Assembly: GCA_028712505.1 (NCBI GenBank)
Contig: JAQTQC010000014.1
Coordinates: 1-38,133 of the forward strand
DNA: 38,133 nt
Direction: 5' to 3'
Origin: Candidatus Omnitrophota bacterium
GTDB taxonomy: Bacteria; Omnitrophota; Gorgyraeia; Gygaellales; Profunditerraquicolaceae
The position numbers were made by a program, and so were the translations under genes. The notes under the pieces were generated by a model. The model made no database searches, had not been told where the DNA came from, and saw only the letters and a program-made list of their open reading frames with translations. Below, piece after piece: positions 1-6,121 of the stretch. How positions within the stretch are numbered: position 1 is the stretch's first letter; each line of letters begins with the position of its first letter.

Positions 1-191
1 GAAAAATGATCCGCGTGGGTATGTGTGTCCACCACAGCTTTCAGCTCCAGGTGTTTTTTATCCAGATACTTCCCGTACACCTGCCTTAAGCTTATATGAG
101 GGTCGATAATCAACGCGGCAGTGCGCGCATTCAAGATATATGAATAACAACTCCCGGAAATAAATTGCTTTACTGTCAGTTTATTACTCAT
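1..191 (-). CDS. MBL-fold metallo-hydrolase, N-terminal part, cut by window edge
   Basis: The gene begins at an ATG (189-191) preceded by a strong AGGAGG site and runs off the left edge after 63 codons. The visible protein ends in THTHADHF, the HxHxDH metal-binding signature of the metallo-beta-lactamase fold. Upstream, a short beta-rich segment (SGSCYSYI, then IIDPH) resembles the start of ETHE1-like persulfide dioxygenases and MBL-rhodanese proteins. A half-size TauE transporter lies upstream on the same strand, which would fit sulfur chemistry. The exact reaction cannot be settled from this fragment. Confidence 0.8.
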   Translation of the reverse strand, partial: MSNKLTVKQFISGSCYSYILNARTAALIIDPHISLRQVYGKYLDKKHLELKAVVDTHTHADHF

Positions 192-218
192 AGCTTAAAC
201 CTCCTGTTTAATGTTAAA

Positions 219-326
219 TCAATTGGAAGTACCGCTAAAAACAATAAAAAGGACCATTACCGTAAGGGTGACTATAATCACAAGGGCGTGAAAGAAATAT
301 TTATGTTTTATGATCTTCTCAAACAT
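219..326 (-). CDS. putative 35-residue single-pass membrane protein
   Basis: This small frame starts at an ATG that overlaps the stop of the TrkA-C fragment (sequence ATGTTTGA), a typical translational-coupling arrangement. It encodes a positively charged N-terminus (MFEKIIKHKYFF) followed by about 20 hydrophobic residues and a short GTSN tail, so it would span the membrane once. I recognise no family. It lies between the TrkA-C gene and the MBL-fold gene in the same direction. Chance is possible at this length, but the coupling and the clean TM pattern favour a real gene. Confidence 0.42.
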   Translation of the reverse strand: MFEKIIKHKYFFHALVIIVTLTVMVLFIVFSGTSN

Positions 327-567
327 TATCTTGTGGCTCCAAACACACTTTTCTCCGGATATCAATAAATTTCCCAAAACAAATAAGGCTATCTCCTAAC
401 ATAACCTGTGTATCCGGACTAGGATTAGGCGTTATATTCCCATCCCTCTCCACCGCCAATATCAAGATATTTGATTTGGGTAGATCTGCCTCCTTAATAT
501 TCTTGTTCAAAATAGGGCTATCATTGCAAATCTTAATCCGCGAAACACCATAACCACCGGTTGCCAC
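319..567 (-). CDS. TrkA C-terminal (RCK-C) domain, 3' part of a frameshifted gene
   Basis: The protein contains a TrkA-C-like segment with GDSLICFGK near the C-terminus and ILAVERDG in the middle, as in cytosolic ligand-binding domains of K+ transport regulators. The frame is open further upstream than this start: residues reading SVSFEELVVATGGYGVS precede it, up to a stop at 607-609. No Shine-Dalgarno site precedes the nominal start. It is best read as the missing C-terminal domain of the membrane protein at 507-1046, separated from it by a one-base frameshift near 597-608. Confidence 0.7.
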   Translation of the reverse strand: MATGGYGVSRIKICNDSPILNKNIKEADLPKSNILILAVERDGNITPNPSPDTQVMLGDSLICFGKFIDIRRKVCLEPQDNV

Positions 568-1046
568 AACAAGCTCCTCAAAAGAAACCGAATCAATACC
601 TGGTTCTTAATTATATGAGTCCTGAGAATGTTGGTTAATTTCCCGGCAAGCCTAGAGTTTATAACAACCCTGTATATCACGTATACGCTCAAGGCAATAA
701 TTGCCAAATTCACCAAAGGGGCCAAGTAATTAGGAATAACCGAATGTACAAAAGGGATCTTATAGGTAACGGCCAAATCAGTTCTCAATGAATTAGCGAA
801 AGTAGCGATCAACGTAACAAAACCGGCATGCCCTAAAATGATAAGAACAGAAGCTATCCTCCTCCTCTGGGGAAGGCTAGTAACCAACTCAGATTCCCGG
901 GTAGTGAACCCTGTACCCGTAAAACATGACAATGCCTGAAAAGTAGCTAATGGCCAGGGAAGTCCAGTCAATTGAAATGCAATAGCTCCGATCCTAACCG
1001 TGATAAATGAAACCCCTATAACAATGAGAAATAATAATAAGTTCAT
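507..1046 (-). CDS. membrane protein with TrkA-C tail, 5' part of frameshifted gene
   Basis: The reading frame encodes an N-terminal TM helix, a loop with SCFTGTGFTT, and two more TM stretches around residues 65-90 and 110-135. I recognise this as the membrane part of a TrkA-C-domain protein family. ATG at 1046 is preferred over GTG at 1052, because GGAAGG sits 5 bases before the ATG. After about THIIKNQ the frame drifts into unrelated sequence, while the expected continuation (VSFEELVVATGGYG) is found in the neighbouring frame. This points to a -1 shift or a missing base near 597-608. It is either a pseudogene or a sequence error. Confidence 0.75.
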   Translation of the reverse strand: MNLLLFLIVIGVSFITVRIGAIAFQLTGLPWPLATFQALSCFTGTGFTTRESELVTSLPQRRRIASVLIILGHAGFVTLIATFANSLRTDLAVTYKIPFVHSVIPNYLAPLVNLAIIALSVYVIYRVVINSRLAGKLTNILRTHIIKNQVLIRFLLRSLLWQPVVMVFRGLRFAMIALF

Positions 1047-1061
1047 CGCCACCTTCCTTGG

Positions 1062-1424
1062 TTAACATTTTGCAAAAAACATTCTCACAGAGATAAAAAA
1101 TAGAAATAAAGCAAACGTCTTTCTCAATAAAGGCTCCGGAAGGTTCTGCACTAAATTAGCTCCAATGAGACCTCCTGCAAAAAAACCCAGACAGATGAAG
1201 CCAGCCATCCCTAACTTTACATTACCAGCTTGATAATAACGCAGTGCGGCAAGAAGCCCTATCGGAGGGATCATTAAGGCAAGCGTAGTACCTTGAGCCT
1301 GAAGCTGAGTGAGACCGAATATAAAAACCAGTGCCGGGATCAAGATTACTCCTCCTCCGATACCAAGCATTCCGCTCAGGGCTCCGGCAACAACCCCCAA
1401 AATAACATATAAAACCTGGTTCAT
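1062..1424 (-). CDS. TauE/SafE-family transporter, half-size
   Basis: The 120-residue protein has about four hydrophobic helices and the TauE/SafE signature SGMLGIGGGVILIPAL near residue 20, followed by AQGTTLALMIPP. Full-length members have eight TM helices from two repeats of this unit. Only one repeat is present here, and the gene ends cleanly at FFAKC, so the protein would have to dimerise. The family exports sulfite, sulfonates or other organic anions. The start ATG has a GGAGGA site. The gene lies upstream of a possible persulfide dioxygenase-like gene, but substrate assignment is inference. Confidence 0.85.
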   Translation of the reverse strand: MNQVLYVILGVVAGALSGMLGIGGGVILIPALVFIFGLTQLQAQGTTLALMIPPIGLLAALRYYQAGNVKLGMAGFICLGFFAGGLIGANLVQNLPEPLLRKTFALFLFFISVRMFFAKC

Positions 1425-1442
1425 GGATATCCTCCTCCGGTT

Positions 1443-1823
1443 TTATTTACTTGGATGATTTTGAGTACGCTTACGCTGTTCAATCTCGACATGCAACTGT
1501 TTACTGATTATTCTTTCGGTCTCCGCTCTTGTATTAGCAATCCTGATCAATTCCTCCTGAGCCTTTATACGTTCAGCGGTTTCCCTCTTTGTTTCCTGCC
1601 AACGACGCCAGGAAAAAATAGCAAAACTGATACTTAAGGTCAGGAGCCCGATAATAACCTCATCAACATAGACTATCGAACCAGGATTTTGCTTAATCAA
1701 ATCCAGGATGAAGACAAAAACATCAAAAAATAAAGAAAGGGTTAGTACGAAGATTAATGATACAGCGATTATGATCAGATCTTTTGCTGCCCTTGAAAGC
1801 TGTACTAAGTGGTATTTATCCAT
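1443..1823 (-). CDS. two-TM protein with coiled-coil tail, signalling-like
   Basis: The 126-residue protein has two membrane segments (roughly residues 15-42 and 54-70) and then a charged helical tail (RRWQETKRETAERIKAQEEL) that continues as coiled coil to the end. This looks like the N-terminal sensor and linker part of membrane histidine kinases or PAS proteins, but no PAS or kinase domain follows; the frame stops at NHPSK. It may be a stand-alone membrane protein or the remnant of a truncated sensor kinase. It belongs to a run of small genes in the same direction. Confidence 0.65.
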   Translation of the reverse strand: MDKYHLVQLSRAAKDLIIIAVSLIFVLTLSLFFDVFVFILDLIKQNPGSIVYVDEVIIGLLTLSISFAIFSWRRWQETKRETAERIKAQEELIRIANTRAETERIISKQLHVEIEQRKRTQNHPSK

Positions 1824-1839
1824 AAGTTTAAATCACCGT

Positions 1840-2205
1840 TTATTCTTGAATTCTTTGTAAACTTTGGATAGCATATTCCGGTTGCATAATCGGCTTGCTG
1901 TAAGAAGGAATAAAAAAGGTTAACGTGTCATAAATTCCAGATAGGGCCCTGAATACGGATGCAAAAACCCCTTCGGCAGCTCCGATGAAAAACCCGAAGA
2001 TTTCACCCTTTTCATCCGCAACACTGATCATGCTTGCGGGCAACTCAAGCGGACAAGTGCAGACATTTACCAGCCCTCTCTCTAATTTATGCAAAGGCGT
2101 GCTTCCCCATCTCATATCCTCATCCCCGATTTCCGCCCTTATATCTGCAACAAAATAAGACAAAATAGCCACGGTCAAGAAAAATATCAACCAAGGAATC
2201 TTCAT
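1840..2205 (-). CDS. exosortase system-associated protein, TIGR04073-like
   Basis: The protein has an N-terminal signal peptide (hydrophobic stretch to about residue 20, cleavage near ADIRA). The segment KLERGLVNVCTCPLELPASM, then a central GFFIGAAEGVFASVFRALSGIYDTLTFFIP, and a final PIMQPEYAIQ match my memory of the TIGR04073 family, which co-occurs with exosortase/PEP-CTERM sorting. A cysteine pair (CTC) replaces the usual LTG region. An AGAAGGGGGG-type site precedes the ATG. It is predicted to be exported; its biochemical role is unknown, and no exosortase is seen in this window. Confidence 0.7.
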   Translation of the reverse strand: MKIPWLIFFLTVAILSYFVADIRAEIGDEDMRWGSTPLHKLERGLVNVCTCPLELPASMISVADEKGEIFGFFIGAAEGVFASVFRALSGIYDTLTFFIPSYSKPIMQPEYAIQSLQRIQE

Positions 2206-2235
2206 CTTCCCCCCTTCTTAGAACAAAAATCTTAT

Positions 2236-2424
2236 CTAGAAAATATTTCTACTTAGTTCGGCTTTTATCTGCCTTTCTGCTTCAAACCAATCTGCCCAAT
2301 CATCTCCCGGGATACACCCTCTTTTTTCATACAACTCCTGAGCCCGCCTGCGGATTTTATCGGTAATACTTTCCCCAAAAAGAAGCGCTGAGCCTTTGTT
2401 CTTATTTCTCACCTTGGTTGCCAT
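2236..2424 (-). CDS. DUF2934 family protein
   Basis: The 62-residue protein contains IRRRAQELYEKRGCIPGDDWADWFEAE near the middle, the core signature of the DUF2934 family, which has the pattern IxxRAYxLYExRGxxxGxxxxDWxxAE. An AAGGAGG site lies 6-7 bases before the ATG. The function of this family is not known. It lies between the KDPG-type aldolase gene and the TIGR04073-like gene. Confidence 0.8.
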   Translation of the reverse strand: MATKVRNKNKGSALLFGESITDKIRRRAQELYEKRGCIPGDDWADWFEAERQIKAELSRNIF

Positions 2425-2438
2425 ACCTTGCCTCCTTT

Positions 2439-3068
2439 TTATCTTTGTTCATTCCAGGCATCGATAAATCTTTTGACCGCATGATTAATTGATTTGAAAT
2501 CTTTCTTCTCCAGCCAGTCTTTTCTAAAAACACTGGAGCCGAAAGATACTGCGCTGGCCCCGCTGGAAAAATAAACCTTTAAATTATCCGGCGTAACCCC
2601 GCTGCAAGCTAAAAGCTCTACATTGTTAAAAGGCCCTTTAAGCTCCCGAAAATATTCCGGCCCGAAGAACTTTGCCGGAAAAACTTTAACCATTGTCGCC
2701 CCTGCCTCATGAGCCTGATAAATTTCGCCAGGAGTAAATGCTCCGGGGAATACGGGGATTTTTTTCTCCAGACAGTATTCTACAATTTCCCGAATCAATA
2801 CCGGCATAACGATAAAACCAGCACCGCTTTGAATGGCTGTTTTTAAATCCTGCATTGAAAGTACTGTACCTGCCCCCAAATTCAGACGTTTTCCACAGAT
2901 ATCCTTAGCTCTGCGGATTAATTCCGGGGCATCTTTGGTATTCATGGTTATTTCTAAAGTCTCAAGCCCCGCGGAAATAACCTCCTCAAGCAGCGGCTCT
3001 AAAATATCAGCCCCAATCCCGCGCAAGATACCGAGTATGGGTTTTTTCTTAAAAACAGCTATATCCAT
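2439..3068 (-). CDS. eda: 2-keto-3-deoxy-6-phosphogluconate (KDPG/KHG) aldolase
   Basis: The 209-residue protein is a class I aldolase of the KDPG/KHG family, which splits 2-keto-3-deoxy-6-phosphogluconate or 4-hydroxy-2-oxoglutarate to pyruvate plus an aldehyde. ILRGI is at 13-17, the general-base glutamate is E39 in LEITMNT, PGAFTPGE is at 108-115, and the Schiff-base lysine is K128 in MVKVFPA. Length matches the family. The start directly follows the stop of the upstream aldolase (TAG then ATG), with AGAGGA inside that gene's end, so the two are translationally coupled. The pairing suggests a shared keto-sugar-acid route. The substrate is not determined. Confidence 0.88.
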   Translation of the reverse strand: MDIAVFKKKPILGILRGIGADILEPLLEEVISAGLETLEITMNTKDAPELIRRAKDICGKRLNLGAGTVLSMQDLKTAIQSGAGFIVMPVLIREIVEYCLEKKIPVFPGAFTPGEIYQAHEAGATMVKVFPAKFFGPEYFRELKGPFNNVELLACSGVTPDNLKVYFSSGASAVSFGSSVFRKDWLEKKDFKSINHAVKRFIDAWNEQR

Positions 3069-4019
3069 CTATTCCTCTACTTCTCCGATCAAGCTTTCAT
3101 AATATTCCCGGTAATTTTCCTTTTTATCACTTTCCCGCAAAGCAATCGCTGTACGCGGATGTTCATCAAGAATACCGGTTATCGCGTAAGGAATGAAATA
3201 ACCCCATTCTATCTTCTTTTGCAAGGGAATAAACTCTTTGGAGATAACATCCAGGATCGGACGGATATTATATTTAGGATTCTTTAAAAATCCTAATATC
3301 AATTCAGTGGGACAATTTCCCGCAGCCCTGCCTAAACCAAAAATAGACCCATCCACGTAATTAGCATTATGGATGATCGCCTCAATAGTATTGCCAAAAG
3401 CAAGCTGCTGGTTATTGTGGGCATGCATACCAACCTCTTTAGTCTTAAGTATACTTTTAGCCTTCTTAACCAGGAACTCAGTTGTTTCCTGGTATAAAGA
3501 ACCGAAACTATCCACAATATATACAATCTGCGCCTTAGACTCTTTCTCTAATTGATGCAGGCATTCTGTAAGTTCATTATCCAAAGCTCGGGATATCGCC
3601 ATAATATTTACCGTAGTTTCATATCCCTTATCAGCAAAATGGTTTACCAGGTATATCGCCTTATCCACATCTTTAACATAAGTAGCCACCCTGATCATAT
3701 CCACAGGGCTGTCTTTTTTCGGCAGGACATCTTCCACATCAACCCTGTCCACATCAACCATCACCGAGATCTTGGTCTTGGATTGGATCCCTTCAGTTAC
3801 CTTTCTGATATCTTCATCATCGCAGAATTTCCACTTGCCAAATTCTTTAGGGTTAAAAAGCCGCCTGGAGTTCTTATAGCCGATTTCCATATAATCTATA
3901 CCCGCCTCTGAGATAGCTTTATAAACCTCGCGCACAAAACGAAGGTCAAAATCGTGCTTATTCATCAGGCCGCCATCCCTTATTGTGCAATCCAGAACTT
4001 TTATCTTTTCCCTAAACAT
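3069..4019 (-). CDS. DRE-TIM metallolyase-type aldolase (HMG-CoA lyase-like)
   Basis: The protein begins with the DRE-TIM signature LDCTIRDGG (D10, R14, D15), binds a divalent metal through HAHNN at 199-203, and carries GLGRAAGN further on. These are hallmarks of 4-hydroxy-2-oxovalerate aldolase, HMG-CoA lyase and isopropylmalate synthase relatives. I recognise it as the 'aldolase catalytic domain-containing' group sometimes found in sugar or capsule clusters, so a Claisen or aldol reaction on a 2-oxo acid is likely. ATG at 4019 (GGAGGAG 3 bases before) is chosen over the in-frame TTG at 4022. It is immediately followed by the KDPG-type aldolase. Confidence 0.78.
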   Translation of the reverse strand: MFREKIKVLDCTIRDGGLMNKHDFDLRFVREVYKAISEAGIDYMEIGYKNSRRLFNPKEFGKWKFCDDEDIRKVTEGIQSKTKISVMVDVDRVDVEDVLPKKDSPVDMIRVATYVKDVDKAIYLVNHFADKGYETTVNIMAISRALDNELTECLHQLEKESKAQIVYIVDSFGSLYQETTEFLVKKAKSILKTKEVGMHAHNNQQLAFGNTIEAIIHNANYVDGSIFGLGRAAGNCPTELILGFLKNPKYNIRPILDVISKEFIPLQKKIEWGYFIPYAITGILDEHPRTAIALRESDKKENYREYYESLIGEVEE

Positions 4020-4042
4020 CAACTCCTCCTATTTTCCATAAC

Positions 4043-4447
4043 CTAACCGGGAGAAACTTTATTGCCGATAACAAAGTTACTTATCGCAATCCTGTCCTCT
4101 TCAGAAATTTTATTAAAACGTATACCTATCCTATGACTTTCATCCGGCAGACGGACATTAGAAACCACTTCTCCGCCAATCTTCATAAACTTCCAACGCT
4201 CATCCCCGCTTAGGCGCATATTTATGAGGTTGAACTTAATATAAAGGTGGGCTCCCTTGGGTATATCATAATTTGTTACAATCGCCATTCCCAAATCGCT
4301 TAAATTCACCATTACAGTCTCGATATTGTCTGCTTGCCCCACACTGATATGCAAGGTATAGGATTTCTCTATGCTGTAAGTAAGCGTAAAGGCAGCATCT
4401 ACACGTTCAGATTTTCTACGTTCTCTCCCGCTAAGTTCATCTTCCAT
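4043..4447 (-). CDS. PilZ domain protein (cyclic di-GMP binding)
   Basis: The protein shows the PilZ c-di-GMP motifs: RRKSER near residue 9 (RxxxR) and NLSDLGMAI around residue 50 (D/NxSxxG), followed by a beta-barrel pattern and IGIRFNKIS. It is about 134 residues, essentially a single PilZ domain, so it probably acts as a c-di-GMP-responsive adaptor. GAGGTG overlapping a possible GTG at 4453 makes ATG 4447 the likely start. A TG-extended -10 box lies about 35 bases upstream. This is the first of three PilZ proteins in the window. Confidence 0.85.
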   Translation of the reverse strand: MEDELSGRERRKSERVDAAFTLTYSIEKSYTLHISVGQADNIETVMVNLSDLGMAIVTNYDIPKGAHLYIKFNLINMRLSGDERWKFMKIGGEVVSNVRLPDESHRIGIRFNKISEEDRIAISNFVIGNKVSPG

Positions 4448-4480
4448 AATCACCTCATCCTAAAATCAGTCTAAGCTTTT

Positions 4481-4489
4481 ATTATACCA
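4481..4489 (-). promoter_or_regulatory. extended -10 promoter candidate for the PilZ gene at 4447
   Basis: On the minus strand the sequence reads TGGTATAAT, a perfect TATAAT with TG one base upstream (extended -10). Transcription would start near 4475, about 27 bases before the ATG. No convincing -35 box is seen at 17 bases, which fits an extended -10 promoter. It lies in the 51-base gap after the DUF362 gene. Confidence 0.5.
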
Positions 4490-4498
4490 CGTCAAGTA

Positions 4499-5566
4499 TT
4501 ATAATTCTACCAGCTCATAATCCAAGCTCCCCAGCCCTATTTCCTGGGCATATTCTAACTGTCTTAACCCATCCTGATCAGGATGAACGGCTTTAAAGAT
4601 ATCCTTACCGCAAACCTTATTCACCAAATCCAAACTTGCCTTATCTATACTAACCGGGTCATCTGATGCCAGAATCCCGACATCCGGGGCAATTCGCGGA
4701 TTCTCCATACCCCAGCAATCACATTCCTTATTGATTTTAACGGCAAAGTTTATGAACCCGCTTTTGTTTCTTCTGCCATTCATTATTGCCAAGGCATACT
4801 CGGCCATTTTATACTGAACCTTGCTCCCGACATTAAAATCAACAGACATGGCAAAGGTAGGACAGACAGCAAGGCAGCTGGCGCAGCCGATGCACTTCAG
4901 GTTATCCACCACTGATTTCTTATCTTTGATAACGATTGCGGAAACCGGACAGATCTTTGCACATTCCCCGCAGCCGATGCATCGCTCAGAATAAACAACC
5001 GGAGCAGCATCGCAATGCTGGGCAAGTTTACCCTCTCGTGTAGCGCACCCCATACCGATATTCTTCAGCGTTCCACCGAAGCCTGTCAGGATATGCCCCT
5101 TAAAATGACTAACTACAATTAAATCTTCGGTATCGACAAAAACCCGGGCCACCTTGGCCTCTTTAATAAACTTTTGATTGATCATTACCGAAGCCGCATC
5201 TTCTTTCTTTGTGTCATCCGGGATGACAACATTGACCCCGGTCACCTCTTTTGTAAACCCGTGCTCATAGGCTAATTTCAAATGGTCTGCGGAATTAAGA
5301 CGCCGGCCGCGGTAAAGGGTATTTGCATCCGATAAAAAAGCGCTGCCACCGTTTTTAGAAATCCCGTCGCAAATCAGGCGCAAATGTTCAGGCCTTACAA
5401 ATCCAGTATTACCCTCTTCACCAAAATGAAGTTTCACCACAACTTTATTCCCTTTGGTAATAAAATCCAAAACATTGCTTTTATCCAACAGGATTTTGAG
5501 TTTCTCGTTAAGAACCACAATGCTATCGGAACTTTCCGTGGGAATAAAATAGACCTTACTTTTCAT
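4499..5566 (-). CDS. DUF362 protein with two 4Fe-4S ferredoxin motifs
   Basis: The protein combines a DUF362 domain (roughly residues 40-185 and again 260-330) with an inserted 2[4Fe-4S] ferredoxin module. Cluster motifs are CIGCGECAKICP (C196, C199, C202, C206) and CIGCASCLAVCP (C225, C228, C231, C235). GHILTGFGGTLKNIGMG at 157-172 is characteristic of DUF362 proteins. It is probably a cytoplasmic electron-transfer protein of anaerobic metabolism; the partner is unknown. AAGGAGGGG precedes the ATG, and the start overlaps the end of the YgjP-like gene by 11 bases. Confidence 0.88.
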   Translation of the reverse strand: MKSKVYFIPTESSDSIVVLNEKLKILLDKSNVLDFITKGNKVVVKLHFGEEGNTGFVRPEHLRLICDGISKNGGSAFLSDANTLYRGRRLNSADHLKLAYEHGFTKEVTGVNVVIPDDTKKEDAASVMINQKFIKEAKVARVFVDTEDLIVVSHFKGHILTGFGGTLKNIGMGCATREGKLAQHCDAAPVVYSERCIGCGECAKICPVSAIVIKDKKSVVDNLKCIGCASCLAVCPTFAMSVDFNVGSKVQYKMAEYALAIMNGRRNKSGFINFAVKINKECDCWGMENPRIAPDVGILASDDPVSIDKASLDLVNKVCGKDIFKAVHPDQDGLRQLEYAQEIGLGSLDYELVEL

Positions 5567-6071
5567 GGCTTACCCCTCCTTCATCAACGCCTCTTCCCAC
5601 AGCCATCAGATAACCCCTTGCCCGTTCAGCCAGCCGATAACGGGAAACAATATCCCAAAATGCCCGGCTGTGGTTCGGTTCTATTAAATGTGCCATTTCA
5701 TGGATTAAGACATATCTCCTAACCCATTCCGGCATCAAACCTATTTTATGCGATATCCGTATCCGCCCAGTACCATAATTACAGCAACCAAATTTACTAT
5801 TTTGCGTAGTGACGTACTCGATAGATTCTACTTTTAGCTTATTGGCGAAATATCTTTTGTTAAGCTTATCAGCCAGGTCCGAAAGATTATCTCCTTTAGC
5901 CAATTCCTCTTGGAGTTTTCTCCGGGCGAATTTTAATTTAAAATCAACCACAATCTTATCCAAACGTTCATCAGAAAGCGTTAGAGGGGCATTAACCAAA
6001 AGCAGATCTTTGACTAATCGTGCACTTACCGTACGCAAGCGCCTTTTACTGCGGATTATTTTTACTTCCAT
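5556..6071 (-). CDS. YgjP/SprT-like zinc metallopeptidase
   Basis: The 171-residue protein carries HEMAH at 124-128 and NHSRAFW just after, the pattern of the M48 (YgjP-like, DUF45) metal-dependent hydrolase family. The zinc ligands would be H124, H128 and H134, with E125 as catalytic base. The N-terminal 80 residues are charged and helical. It is shorter than E. coli YgjP-type proteins of about 230 residues; the N-terminal part is reduced. Its 3' end overlaps the start of the DUF362 gene by 11 bases. An extended -10 box lies about 40 bases upstream. Confidence 0.83.
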   Translation of the reverse strand: MEVKIIRSKRRLRTVSARLVKDLLLVNAPLTLSDERLDKIVVDFKLKFARRKLQEELAKGDNLSDLADKLNKRYFANKLKVESIEYVTTQNSKFGCCNYGTGRIRISHKIGLMPEWVRRYVLIHEMAHLIEPNHSRAFWDIVSRYRLAERARGYLMAVGRGVDEGGVSHEK

Positions 6072-6110
6072 ATTTAAAACAGTAATATTCCTGGTTAAAA
6101 TTTACGGAAT

Positions 6111-6119
6111 ATTATAACA
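6111..6119 (-). promoter_or_regulatory. extended -10 promoter candidate for the YgjP-like gene
   Basis: The minus strand reads TGTTATAAT in the 50-base gap between the ABC-F gene end and the start of the YgjP-like gene. This is a perfect TATAAT with an upstream TG at the extended -10 position. The leader would be about 34 bases. No good -35 box is seen at standard spacing. Confidence 0.45.
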
Positions 6120-6121
6120 TA

